Under the pieces are notes generated by a model. It ran no database searches, was not told where the DNA came from, and saw only the letters and a program-made list of their open reading frames with translations. Shown in pieces: positions 1 to 7,877 of a DNA stretch of 64,000 nucleotides. How positions within the stretch are numbered: position 1 is the stretch's first letter; each line of letters begins with the position of its first letter. This DNA is from Berkiella sp963803015 (GTDB lineage: Bacteria > Pseudomonadota > Gammaproteobacteria > Berkiellales > Berkiellaceae): contig CAWDKV010000004.1 in NCBI GenBank assembly GCA_963803015.1, forward strand, positions 558,001 through 622,000. Reading direction: 5' to 3'. Both the position numbers and the translations under genes were made by a program.

Positions 1-477
1 TGAAGCAGAGGGCGCCATCGATTGAAAAGCAGTTAACCATTGTTGCTGCAATTTTTGCCAGTGATCCAGATTATCCTTTGCAAAACCAGATAACGCTTGC
101 AGAGGCTGTTCGGGATCCCAATTGGCAGATTTTGCACCAATTTGTCCCTCACGCTGCAAATGTTGCTGCTCAGTAAAGAATGCCATGCCTTGTTCAAACA
201 ACTTGCCCAGTAAAGATTGCATGGAGCCACTATAAAAGCAGATCAACTGCTGCAAACTCTCTGTGCTAAATAGAGACGGGCCTTTTTCTTCTTGTTCGAG
301 AATAATCTGCAACAAGGTACTATGCGTAATATCTTCTTGTGTACGGGCATCAATCACTTTAACCGCTATTTTATTAATCACAAGCTTTCTTACATCTTCT
401 AAAGTGATGTAACTACTTACCTCTGTATCATATAGCCGACGATTAGGGTATTTTTTTATTATTCGTGGTTCGCTCAT
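1..477 (-). CDS. phaR: PHB/PHA synthesis regulator PhaR (3' end beyond window)
   Basis: From the ATG at 475-477 the minus strand reads 159 codons without a stop to the window edge, so the C-terminus is missing. The N-terminus carries IKKYPNRRLYDT followed by SYITLEDVRKLV, the signature of the PHB/PHA accumulation regulator DNA-binding domain. PhaR proteins repress phasin and polyhydroxyalkanoate genes and are released when they bind the polymer. The gene starts 22 bp after the stop of phaB on the same strand, so the two are probably co-transcribed. The later residues (Gln- and hydrophobic-rich) fit the polymer-binding part of the family. No start other than this ATG fits the conserved N-terminus. 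Confidence 0.9.
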   Translation of the reverse strand, partial: MSEPRIIKKYPNRRLYDTEVSSYITLEDVRKLVINKIAVKVIDARTQEDITHSTLLQIILEQEEKGPSLFSTESLQQLICFYSGSMQSLLGKLFEQGMAFFTEQQHLQREGQIGAKSANWDPEQPLQALSGFAKDNLDHWQKLQQQWLTAFQSMAPSAS

Positions 478-499
478 TCATCATTCCTTTATCGGAGAA

Positions 500-1246
500 T
501 TAATACATATGCTGGCCACCGTTCACTGGAATATTTGCCCCGGTAATATAACCTGCTTCCTCAGCAGAAAGAAAGCCCACCACACGCGCAATTTCTGCAG
601 GAATAGCTAGTCTCCCTACTGGAATTTGTGCAAGAATTGTTTCCATCGCTTCTGGAGAAACCTTCTTGATCATTTCCGTTTCCACATAACCTGGCGAAAT
701 GGCATTGACCGTAACGCCTTTACACGCGACCTCTTGCGCCAACGCTTTGGTAAAACCATACATACCCGATTTTGCTGCAGAATAGTTGGTTTGGCCAAAT
801 TGTCCTTTCTGACCATTGATGGAGGAGATATTAATAATGCGACCAAATCTACTTTCAATCATGCCATTGATAACTTGGCGTGTCACATTGTACACACTAT
901 CTAAATTAATTCTCAATACGCTATCCCACTGGTTTGTGGTCATCTTCTTAAATGTGGAGTCTTGCGTAATCCCTGCATTGTTAACAAGCACAGCTATTTT
1001 TCCCCATTTTTTTTCTATCTCTTCAACCATCGCTTGCGAAGATTCAAAATCAGAAACATCACCATAAACAATTTCAAAATGATAATTCTCTCTCTTGTGA
1101 TTTTCACGCCAATGGCTAGCCCTAGTATTATCTCCACCATTACTAAATCCAGCAACCACTTGTAAACCTTGATCATGCAATTGCTTACAAATAGCTGTTC
1201 CTATGCCACCTGTACCACCTGTCACTAATGCAATTCGTTTTTTCAT
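500..1246 (-). CDS. phaB: Acetoacetyl-CoA reductase (SDR family)
   Basis: A 248-aa short-chain dehydrogenase of the usual PhaB length. It has the NADPH-binding TGGTGGIG at residues 9-16, NNAG at 89-92 and the catalytic triad Ser141/142-Tyr155-Lys159 in NYSAAKSG. PhaB reduces acetoacetyl-CoA to (R)-3-hydroxybutyryl-CoA, the monomer for polyhydroxybutyrate. The close FabG relative cannot be excluded by motifs alone, but the following phaR gene and the C-terminus (GANIPVNGGQHMY) favour PhaB. An AAGGATG sequence lies a few bases before the ATG. No PHA synthase gene is visible in the window. Confidence 0.9.
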   Translation of the reverse strand: MKKRIALVTGGTGGIGTAICKQLHDQGLQVVAGFSNGGDNTRASHWRENHKRENYHFEIVYGDVSDFESSQAMVEEIEKKWGKIAVLVNNAGITQDSTFKKMTTNQWDSVLRINLDSVYNVTRQVINGMIESRFGRIINISSINGQKGQFGQTNYSAAKSGMYGFTKALAQEVACKGVTVNAISPGYVETEMIKKVSPEAMETILAQIPVGRLAIPAEIARVVGFLSAEEAGYITGANIPVNGGQHMY

Positions 1247-1308
1247 AGTAAATCATCCTTGATTTAATCAACTTTTCATAAGTATATACCCAAAGCAGAT
1301 GATTTTTT

Positions 1309-2859
1309 TTATTCAGGACGAGTTAAAGAGAGAGCTTTAAGGTTATCTGATAAGTCACTTACCGCTGACAAGGAAACGTCTTCCACGCTTTTAGTCAAAC
1401 TAAAAGAAAGGGCATCGACCCAACGCGGCTTATCAAATGCTCTTGATTCAACCGCGTGATTGCTAAAAGTACTCTGTGAAAATGTATTATAGATATCTAA
1501 ACTATGAAGCACATTGTCATCTAATCTTTCAAAGCCTTGCAACACGACATGCGTAAATGAAATTTTAGAAAGCGGGAGTGGGAAATAATGCGGTCCCGGA
1601 TATAAATGTTGTAAATCCATTCGTGCCAATTTAATATTATCCACTGTGGTCTTAATGATTTGCGCATTGACTAATTCCTCTCGAGGATAAGCTTCTTTAA
1701 AAGAAGCATATATTTCTTGACAGGAGGCTTGCATTTCAAAGCGAGCGTTTAATACTGACCATTGTCTGGCATCAGGGTGATAGAGCACAATACACGTTCT
1801 AAGCTCTCGAGCAAAAGTGAGTTGATCTGTTATTAACCAATAGGCCAACATCTCTAAAAACCAGCAAGTAAGCTTTTCACTTAAATAATTCTTTGCATTA
1901 GATAAATTAACGACAGGGAACGCTTGAAAGAAAATGTCGTTTCCTAAGTGTAAAAGAGCATGCGCTTCATGATTTAATCTACAAACCATTGCTTCTTTAA
2001 CCAAAGGACTTTGACAAAATGAATCCTCAAAATCCCTGATAAACACAAAAGGTTCAGATGCTTTTGAGAATATCAAGGGAACAGCTTGTCTCTTTTCCAC
2101 CTTAGGCATCGGGCTGAGAATTTGCTGTGTCCAAGCATGCAATAATCTTGAGTCAACGACTTGCAAATAAGAACCACGAATAGCTTTTAGAAATCCATTT
2201 AATATGGCATGGTCTGCACAAGCACCACCCGCATGTTGCACAACAGACATTTCTAAACTGGCGCTCAATTGTGTCACAAAATAACGGACTAAGCGCTGGA
2301 CAACTTTTTGTCTTTTTGCTAAACCTTCAATTGCAGAATCTGCATAATAAAAATGCATCCGCGCATAAAGTCCAGGCCAATCGACGAGATTGTTTATTTC
2401 AGAGACTTGTTCTCCAATAGTGGGGTTTATTTCCAGATGCCAATTAAGAGCACTCCAATGCACTTTATCAAAATGGATCAAAAGCAAAATCCGAATGTCT
2501 CGTGGCAACGCGGTGCCATACTTTTTGAAAGACTGACACAAGTTAAAAAAGCTTTGAAACAAGCTCCGACTAATATTTGATTCTGAATCTTCTGTATTTA
2601 AAGAAACCGAGGGAAGAACAAAAAAAAGACTGTCCCCCACTTTCATTAAAGAATAAGGATAACAAAAAGGTTTGGGATGCGGCCACTTTCTCTCCGGTAA
2701 GTTTTTTATATAATCTCGTTCATAATGAAAAATCAATTCTTGAACTTGCAGGGGGGTTAAAGGATGGATAAGGGTGCCATTAAAATTCTCCTCCTGCAAA
2801 AAAGTGGCGCTCAATGTTATTGGAGAATAACTACCAGGAGAAGATGAGCTTAACAACAT
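1309..2859 (-). CDS. Unrecognised 516-aa protein with CE-clan cysteine-protease-like domain plus degenerate repeat
   Basis: No named family is certain. Residues 124-145 contain LLLIHFDKVHWSALNW and residues 207-221 contain VQHAGGACADHAILN. His134-Trp135, Gln208 and Cys214 keep the H-W ... Q-x5-C spacing of Ulp1/YopJ-type (clan CE) proteases and deubiquitinases; the acidic residue could be Glu150 or nearby. The second half repeats the first: LMKVGDSLFF (71-80) matches LLHLGNDIFF (302-311) and HFDKVHWSALNW matches YHPDARQWSVLN (360-371). In this second copy the His is Gln366 and no Cys aligns with Cys214, so it would be inactive. There is no signal peptide or membrane segment. GGAG lies before the ATG. 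Bacterial proteins of this clan are often injected effectors acting on ubiquitin-like proteins, but that role is inference here. Confidence 0.55.
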   Translation of the reverse strand: MLLSSSSPGSYSPITLSATFLQEENFNGTLIHPLTPLQVQELIFHYERDYIKNLPERKWPHPKPFCYPYSLMKVGDSLFFVLPSVSLNTEDSESNISRSLFQSFFNLCQSFKKYGTALPRDIRILLLIHFDKVHWSALNWHLEINPTIGEQVSEINNLVDWPGLYARMHFYYADSAIEGLAKRQKVVQRLVRYFVTQLSASLEMSVVQHAGGACADHAILNGFLKAIRGSYLQVVDSRLLHAWTQQILSPMPKVEKRQAVPLIFSKASEPFVFIRDFEDSFCQSPLVKEAMVCRLNHEAHALLHLGNDIFFQAFPVVNLSNAKNYLSEKLTCWFLEMLAYWLITDQLTFARELRTCIVLYHPDARQWSVLNARFEMQASCQEIYASFKEAYPREELVNAQIIKTTVDNIKLARMDLQHLYPGPHYFPLPLSKISFTHVVLQGFERLDDNVLHSLDIYNTFSQSTFSNHAVESRAFDKPRWVDALSFSLTKSVEDVSLSAVSDLSDNLKALSLTRPE

Positions 2860-2953
2860 TTTAGCTCCAACTTTATAACAATACCGACCTTCTCTATGCC
2901 TTTTCCATTTTGGTTTTAGGCCTTAAAGCGCCCCGGTATATACTCAGAGTATA

Positions 2954-4528
2954 TTAAGAAGAAATACTTCTAATTTTCTCAATCAGTTCTCTCGTGGAAG
3001 GATTTAGCCCAGGTGCCAATTGACCTGTTTTCAAACACACTAGAAGCGAATTGGCCATTTTTTTACCAAGCTCTACACCAGGCTGATCGAATGAATTAAT
3101 CTGCCAGATGACACCCTGAACGAATACTTTTTGTTCGTAAAGTGCTAAGAGCTGTCCTAATGCGCAAGGCGTAAGCTTATTAAGCAAAATAATATTACTC
3201 GGCTTATTGCCTGGCATGATGTCATGTTGAGATATAGCGCTGTCACCTTCCGTTCCTTGCATCAGCGCTTGCGCTTGCGCTAAACAGTTGGCAATGAGCT
3301 GCTGATGCTGCTCTTGTAGTGGCGTATGTGAGGTAAGCGGCAAAATAAAATCAATTGGAACCAAGTGTGTGCCTTGATGGAGTAATTGGTAAAAAGCATG
3401 CTGCCCATTGGTGCCTGCTTGCCCCCAGACGATAGGCCCGGTTGTATAATCAACCTTTTCGCCCTGATGACTCACACTTTTACCGTTGCTTTCCATATCC
3501 AATTGTTGCAAATAATCTGGCAATCGTCTTAAACCTTGTGCATAAGGCAAAACAGCCAATGTTGAGGCTTGCCAGAAATTACTATACCAAACCCCTATGA
3601 GAGCTAAGATAACAGGCATATTTTGCAACATGGGCGCATTGGCAAAATGCTTATCCAAGAGCGCTGCGCCTTGTAAAAACGCTTCAAAATTTGAAACACC
3701 AATACTTAATGCCAAAGGAAAACCTATGGTAGACCAAATGGAATAACGTCCCCCTACCCAGTCCCAAAAAGTCAGGATATTGTCAGGAAGGATACCATAA
3801 GCGATTGCTTTTTCAGGTTTAGTGGTGACCGCAATAAAATGCTTTTCGCTGCCGCCTTCTGGCAGATGCGCCATTAACCAAGTCTTGGCAACGTTGGCAT
3901 TGGTTAAAGTCTCAATGGTAGAAAAAGACTTAGAGGAGAGAATAAAAAGGCTCGTTTCTGGATTAAGCTGACTGATGAGTGAATAGATGCTAGCGGGATC
4001 AATATTCGAAATAAAATGTAAGCGCAAGGCCGATTGTTTATACCCTTCCAGCGCTTCCACAGCCATCACCGGTCCCAAATCAGAACCACCGATCCCAATA
4101 TTGACAACATCCGTAATTGGTCTTCCCGTTGCCCCTAACCATTGATTGTGTTGCAATTTCTCAACAAAGGCATACATTTTTTGTTTGGCAGTCTCTACTT
4201 CTTGCACAAACAAAGGAGAAGAGTGTCTTAATGCAGTGTGTAAAGCAGGTCTCTTTTCCGTGGTATTAACGTTCTCACCTTGCATCAGGCGCATGATAGC
4301 CTCTTTTACACCAGAATACTCAGCCAATTTTCCAAGCTGTTGTAAAATCGGCTTGGTGATAAATTGTTTAGAATAGTCTAAATAAAGATCCCCTGCAGCT
4401 AAAGAAAAATCACGTGCGCGCGTGGCATCGGCGATAAATAAATCCTGTAAAGATTGCCCTTGCATCTTGGTCGCTGCTTTTTGTAGTGCCTGCCAAATAA
4501 GAGCTTTATTATTCGCATCAACTTCCAT
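2954..4528 (-). CDS. pgi: Glucose-6-phosphate isomerase
   Basis: A 524-aa cytosolic enzyme that interconverts glucose-6-phosphate and fructose-6-phosphate. Both family signatures are present: DWVGGRYSIWSTIGFPLALS in the middle, and QPGVELGKKMANSL near the C-terminus with the catalytic Lys of GVELGK. The sugar-phosphate isomerase segments NIGIGGSDLGP and SSKSFSTIETL are intact. Length is slightly under the E. coli protein (549 aa). It follows folK by 12 bp on the same strand and is probably translated from the pcnB-folK-pgi transcript. GGAACG precedes the ATG. Confidence 0.97.
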   Translation of the reverse strand: MEVDANNKALIWQALQKAATKMQGQSLQDLFIADATRARDFSLAAGDLYLDYSKQFITKPILQQLGKLAEYSGVKEAIMRLMQGENVNTTEKRPALHTALRHSSPLFVQEVETAKQKMYAFVEKLQHNQWLGATGRPITDVVNIGIGGSDLGPVMAVEALEGYKQSALRLHFISNIDPASIYSLISQLNPETSLFILSSKSFSTIETLTNANVAKTWLMAHLPEGGSEKHFIAVTTKPEKAIAYGILPDNILTFWDWVGGRYSIWSTIGFPLALSIGVSNFEAFLQGAALLDKHFANAPMLQNMPVILALIGVWYSNFWQASTLAVLPYAQGLRRLPDYLQQLDMESNGKSVSHQGEKVDYTTGPIVWGQAGTNGQHAFYQLLHQGTHLVPIDFILPLTSHTPLQEQHQQLIANCLAQAQALMQGTEGDSAISQHDIMPGNKPSNIILLNKLTPCALGQLLALYEQKVFVQGVIWQINSFDQPGVELGKKMANSLLVCLKTGQLAPGLNPSTRELIEKIRSISS

Positions 4529-4540
4529 ACCATCGTTCCT

Positions 4541-5023
4541 TTAAGCAATCAATTTTTTTAAGGGGGTGATTTCACATCGATCTAAGTAAAAAGGGAGCGC
4601 GTAGCCATTTGGCAAAACTAAATCGGGGGAAATTTCAGCCAAAGGCAACAAAACAAAAGGCCGCAAAGTCATTTCTGGATGAGGAATGATTAAATTTTTT
4701 TCCTTAATGATATGTTGTCCGTACAACAAAATATCACAATCTAATGTTCGCGCTTCCCAGCGCTCACGTCGCTGGCGATGATGCTTGTGCTCTACTTCAA
4801 GTAAGGCAGTTAATAATTCTTGCGCAGATAAAGTGGTCGCTAACTTTATCACGGCATTGATATAATCAGGTTGTTTGAGCATCCCAAGAGGAGGAGAAAG
4901 ATAAAGAGAAGACTGCGCTAAACATTGAGACTGACTTAAGGACGCTATTTCCTGTAAGGCTTGTTTGACTTGATTAACCGGATCTGCAAGATTGCTGCCC
5001 AACCCAATATAAGCAATCTCCAT
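4541..5023 (-). CDS. folK: 2-amino-4-hydroxy-6-hydroxymethyldihydropteridine diphosphokinase (HPPK)
   Basis: A 160-aa enzyme of folate synthesis that transfers pyrophosphate from ATP to 6-hydroxymethyl-7,8-dihydropterin. The N-terminal AYIGLGSNLADP and the HPPK signature RWEARTLDCDILLYG (with the metal-binding D-x-D) are both intact, and IPHPEMTLRPFVLLPL follows as in the family. The ATG overlaps the pcnB stop codon (TAATG), so translation is probably coupled. The pcnB-folK pair is the standard gammaproteobacterial arrangement. Confidence 0.96.
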   Translation of the reverse strand: MEIAYIGLGSNLADPVNQVKQALQEIASLSQSQCLAQSSLYLSPPLGMLKQPDYINAVIKLATTLSAQELLTALLEVEHKHHRQRRERWEARTLDCDILLYGQHIIKEKNLIIPHPEMTLRPFVLLPLAEISPDLVLPNGYALPFYLDRCEITPLKKLIA

Positions 5024-6348
5024 TAATTAGATCCTTCGCTTAATTTCTTTGGCTTTTTCTTTCGTTTGCGCTTTGCTCCTCCAAGCGATTTCATGAGCTT
5101 ATTTCGAGTAGCACTATCCCCATCGATAAACTGTCTCCACCAGGTAGCATCAGACTCGACGTTTTCACCTGCTTTGGCGCGCATTTCAAGAAAATCAACA
5201 CCAGCCCGTAACCGTTGTTCCAGCATGATCTTAGCAACTCGCTTAGGATGACGATAGGTTAAGCGTATTTGTAAGATCCAAATATCCCTTGCCCCTTGGA
5301 CAATCCGTTTAGGTAAGCTAATACGTTGGGTTTGTCTGCGCAGTACTTTTTCTATCGCTTCCAGACGTGCTGAGTAAAGGGTCGCGCCATTTTTAATTGC
5401 AGCATTGGCCTCTAAACAAATGGGATACCATAATAAGGCTGACAGAACAAAAGCCGGCGTGACTGTTTGATGCGATTTTACTCGTAGATCAGTATTTAAA
5501 AATACTTCCCGCAATAAAGCATCAATTGGAAATTCGGTTTGTGAAAAGCACTCTTGTGAGGCTGGAAACAAAATACCAAAAAGCTGATATTTTTTCAAAA
5601 GCTCATAAACATTCGCCGCTACGCCAGAATGAAACATTTTCATCATTTCTTCAAAGAGCCTGGCCGGGGCAACATGGCTGACCAAATCTCCCTGCTCTAG
5701 CATGGGCTTGGTCAGCTCATTACTCAATTTAAAGTCTAATTTACTGGCGAATCGAATGGCGCGTAGCATCCGTACTGGATCTTCTCGATATCGTGTTTCG
5801 ACATCACCAATCATTCTTAAGCGCTTTGCTTTTAAATCAGCATACCCACCACAATGATCAACGAGCGAAAAATCCGCAATATTATAATAGAGTGCGTTAA
5901 TGGTAAAATCACGACGCCAGACATCCTCAATTAAAGTGCCATAAACATTATCACGTAAAATCATGCCATGGGAGGAATGAGTCACACTGTCAGCGGGATC
6001 TTCAGACTTGCCTCGGAACGTGGCAACTTCAACGATATCATGCCCAAAATAAATATGGGCTAAGCGAAAACGACGACCGATTAAACGACAATTGCGAAAA
6101 ATACGTCGAATTTCTTCAGGCTTAGCATCAGTGACAATATCAAAATCTTTGGGATGAAAATCCAGCAGGAGATCTCTGACGCCGCCTCCCACTAAATAAG
6201 CGCCGAATCCTTGTTGATGCAGACGATATAAGACCTTGAGTGCATTTTCACTTATATCTTTGCGAGAGATCCCATGCTTAGCACGAGGTATAACCGTTAG
6301 CTTATTGTTCGAAAGTAAACCAACTTTTTTCAGGAGAGCCCTAATCAT
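5023..6348 (-). CDS. pcnB: Poly(A) polymerase I
   Basis: A 441-aa nucleotidyltransferase that adds poly(A) tails to RNA 3' ends, marking them for decay. The class II nucleotidyltransferase head is clear: YLVGGGVRDLLLDFHPKDFD includes the G-G-x-V-R-D motif and the D-x-D metal ligands, followed by RRIFRNCRLIGRRFRLAHI and RRDFTINALYYN. The C-terminal end is a strongly basic Lys/Arg tail (KRKRKKKPKK), typical of PAP I and not of CCA-adding enzymes. Its position immediately before folK also supports PcnB. Confidence 0.95.
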   Translation of the reverse strand: MIRALLKKVGLLSNNKLTVIPRAKHGISRKDISENALKVLYRLHQQGFGAYLVGGGVRDLLLDFHPKDFDIVTDAKPEEIRRIFRNCRLIGRRFRLAHIYFGHDIVEVATFRGKSEDPADSVTHSSHGMILRDNVYGTLIEDVWRRDFTINALYYNIADFSLVDHCGGYADLKAKRLRMIGDVETRYREDPVRMLRAIRFASKLDFKLSNELTKPMLEQGDLVSHVAPARLFEEMMKMFHSGVAANVYELLKKYQLFGILFPASQECFSQTEFPIDALLREVFLNTDLRVKSHQTVTPAFVLSALLWYPICLEANAAIKNGATLYSARLEAIEKVLRRQTQRISLPKRIVQGARDIWILQIRLTYRHPKRVAKIMLEQRLRAGVDFLEMRAKAGENVESDATWWRQFIDGDSATRNKLMKSLGGAKRKRKKKPKKLSEGSN

Positions 6349-6389
6349 GTTAGAGAGCCTCTCTTCATCACCATTTCACTGTTCCCAGT

Positions 6390-6417
6390 TTGAGTAAGTC
6401 ACCAAGACGGGTATAAT
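6390..6417 (+). promoter_or_regulatory. Sigma-70 promoter of tRNA-Glu
   Basis: TTGAGT (6390-6395) and a perfect TATAAT (6412-6417) are separated by 16 bp. The expected start, about 7 bp downstream, lies roughly 20 bp before the tRNA 5' end at 6443. There is no other promoter between the tRNA and the methyltransferase gene at 6543. Confidence 0.75.
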
Positions 6418-6442
6418 AGCGCGTGTTAATCGTAATTGGTAG

Positions 6443-6518
6443 GCTCCCTTCGTCTAGTGGCCTAGGACACCACCCTCTCACGGTGGGAACAGGGGTTCGA
6501 AACCCCTAGGGAGCGCCA
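6443..6518 (+). tRNA. tRNA-Glu (anticodon CTC)
   Basis: A 76-nt cloverleaf including encoded CCA. The acceptor stem starts GCTCCCT, the D-arm CGTCTAGTGG, the anticodon stem is CCACC/GGTGG and the T-arm is AGGGGTTCGAAACCCCT. It is close to E. coli tRNA-Glu over its whole length. The loop CTCTCAC (6475-6481) puts CTC at the anticodon (6477-6479), reading GAG. E. coli encodes only the TTC isoacceptor. The methyltransferase ATG follows 24 nt after the CCA. Confidence 0.95.
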
Positions 6519-6542
6519 CCTTTCTCAAGGGAAAAACCTGTC

Positions 6543-7190
6543 ATGGACAATTTATATCCTCCTCTTTTAAAAAAGTATATTTTGGATACAACCACCCCTG
6601 AGCCCCTCCTGTTAAAGAACTTAGCACTTGAAACGGCTCATTCAGTTGGATTAACTCAGATGATAACCGGGCCTGTAGAAGGAAAATTCTTACAACTTCT
6701 CATCAAGCTCAAATCTGCCAAGAAATGCTTAGAAATTGGAACATTTACAGGTTACTCTGCGCTATACATGGCCCAAGGTCTTCCTCCTGATGGTAAATTA
6801 ATCACTTGTGAGATAAATGAAGTGCATGCAAAATTGGCTCAGCACTACTTCGATAAAAGTCCAAACGGACACAAAATTGAATTACGTTTAGGAGAGGCCA
6901 TGCAAACGCTGGCCCATCTCGATGAAAATGAAACATTTGATTTTATTTTTCTAGATGCTGATCAAAAAAATTACCCACAATATTATGAAAAGCTCATTTC
7001 TCTTTTAACGCCCGGCGGTATTCTTGTCGCAGATAATGCACTGTGGAAAACTAAAGTGATTCAAGAAGAGAAAGATCAAACGACACAAGCCATTGATAAG
7101 TTCAATCATTTAGCCAGAGAAGATAAACGTGTCGAAACTGTCATGTTACCCATAAGAGATGGCTTATTCTTGATCCGAAAACTCTTATAG
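6543..7190 (+). CDS. O-methyltransferase, caffeoyl-CoA OMT-like family
   Basis: A 215-aa cytosolic SAM-dependent methyltransferase. Motif I is CLEIGTFTGYSALYMA; FIFLDADQKNYPQYYEK and GGILVADNALW supply the aspartate and Asp-Asn residues used for divalent metal binding in this family (caffeoyl-CoA/catechol OMT fold). The natural substrate in bacteria is usually unknown. The gene starts 24 nt after tRNA-Glu with no promoter between, so it is probably read from the tRNA promoter. Its stop codon lies in the first arm of the hairpin at 7186-7213. Confidence 0.88.
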   Translation: MDNLYPPLLKKYILDTTTPEPLLLKNLALETAHSVGLTQMITGPVEGKFLQLLIKLKSAKKCLEIGTFTGYSALYMAQGLPPDGKLITCEINEVHAKLAQHYFDKSPNGHKIELRLGEAMQTLAHLDENETFDFIFLDADQKNYPQYYEKLISLLTPGGILVADNALWKTKVIQEEKDQTTQAIDKFNHLAREDKRVETVMLPIRDGLFLIRKLL

Positions 7191-7213
7191 CAGAGGCAAA
7201 GACCTCTGCTATA
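7186..7213. terminator. 11-bp hairpin between convergent genes
   Basis: TATAGCAGAGG (7186-7196) and CCTCTGCTATA (7203-7213) are perfect complements around a 6-nt loop. It sits between the 3' ends of the methyltransferase and sodC, and could end transcription from both sides, though neither side has a good T-run. Confidence 0.5.
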
Positions 7214-7223
7214 ACGCTGTATG

Positions 7224-7757
7224 TTATTCAATAACACCACAAGCAATTCGTGGTCCGCCACCACCTAATGGTTCAGGCTTATCTGAATAATTATCGCCAT
7301 GTTGATGAATCATTAAACTGTGACCTTTGACCTCAGATAATTTTAAGTGCGGAGCCAATAAAACCTGATGACTTTCCCCTTTTTTATCTACAACAATAAA
7401 AGGCAAGTCGCCACGATGGCCATTACCATAAGGCCCTAAATGATGGCCGGTATGTTGTGGATCATAATGACCGCCTGCTGCATCGCCTGCCACCCACTTT
7501 CCGTCTTTATCTCTTCCTTCGCAGCTAGGATTTTCATGAATGTGGAAACCGTGGTCTCCAGTGGGTAGACCAGTCAGATTACTTTTAATTAATAATCCTT
7601 CTTTACTTTCTTCTAAAGTGATGGTGCCAATTTTTTTACCAATTCCTTTGGCTGCTTTATCGGTCGTAAGCAGATTAATAGTTACCGTCTGTTCTATAGC
7701 GATACAAGGCATGACAACACCGAGCAAACCTATCAATAACATCTTCCCTTTTTTCAT
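7224..7757 (-). CDS. sodC: Periplasmic Cu/Zn superoxide dismutase
   Basis: A 177-aa exported enzyme that dismutates superoxide. Residues 1-20 (KKGKMLLIGLLGVVMPCIA) are a Sec signal peptide. The metal site is complete: GFHIHENPSC gives two His ligands, GGHYDPQHTGHHLGP the bridging and zinc His, GDLPFI the zinc Asp and MIHQHGDNYSD the last copper His. The disulphide cysteines (PSC ... IACG) are both present. GGAGG lies about 8 nt before the ATG. Periplasmic SodC commonly protects intracellular bacteria from host superoxide. It shares an intergenic region with the divergent trhO, which holds a 17-bp palindrome. Confidence 0.96.
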   Translation of the reverse strand: MKKGKMLLIGLLGVVMPCIAIEQTVTINLLTTDKAAKGIGKKIGTITLEESKEGLLIKSNLTGLPTGDHGFHIHENPSCEGRDKDGKWVAGDAAGGHYDPQHTGHHLGPYGNGHRGDLPFIVVDKKGESHQVLLAPHLKLSEVKGHSLMIHQHGDNYSDKPEPLGGGGPRIACGVIE

Positions 7758-7823
7758 AACATTTTCCTCCGTTGAATGTACTCGAACCCGTAGAGCATCG
7801 AACTACATTACCATGTTTAAACC

Positions 7824-7840
7824 GCAATGTGATACATTGC
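7824..7840. promoter_or_regulatory. 17-bp perfect palindrome between sodC and trhO
   Basis: GCAATGT-GAT-ACATTGC has perfect 7-bp arms around a 3-bp centre. It lies in the 120-bp region between divergent sodC and trhO, 84 bp before the sodC start and 38 bp before the trhO start. The shape fits a dimeric regulator operator. The regulator cannot be named from sequence. Confidence 0.5.
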
Positions 7841-7877
7841 AAACCAATAATTAAGCTGGGGAGAGTGGAGAAATTGT

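Noticed and set aside
33..230. Small plus-strand ORF opposite phaR
   Set aside because: It is a shadow of the clear PhaR frame on minus and has no ribosome site.
2938..2954. Palindrome ATATACTC-A-GAGTATAT as terminator of pgi
   Set aside because: One-base centre, overlaps the pgi stop codon and no T-run follows on minus. It may be chance in AT-rich sequence.
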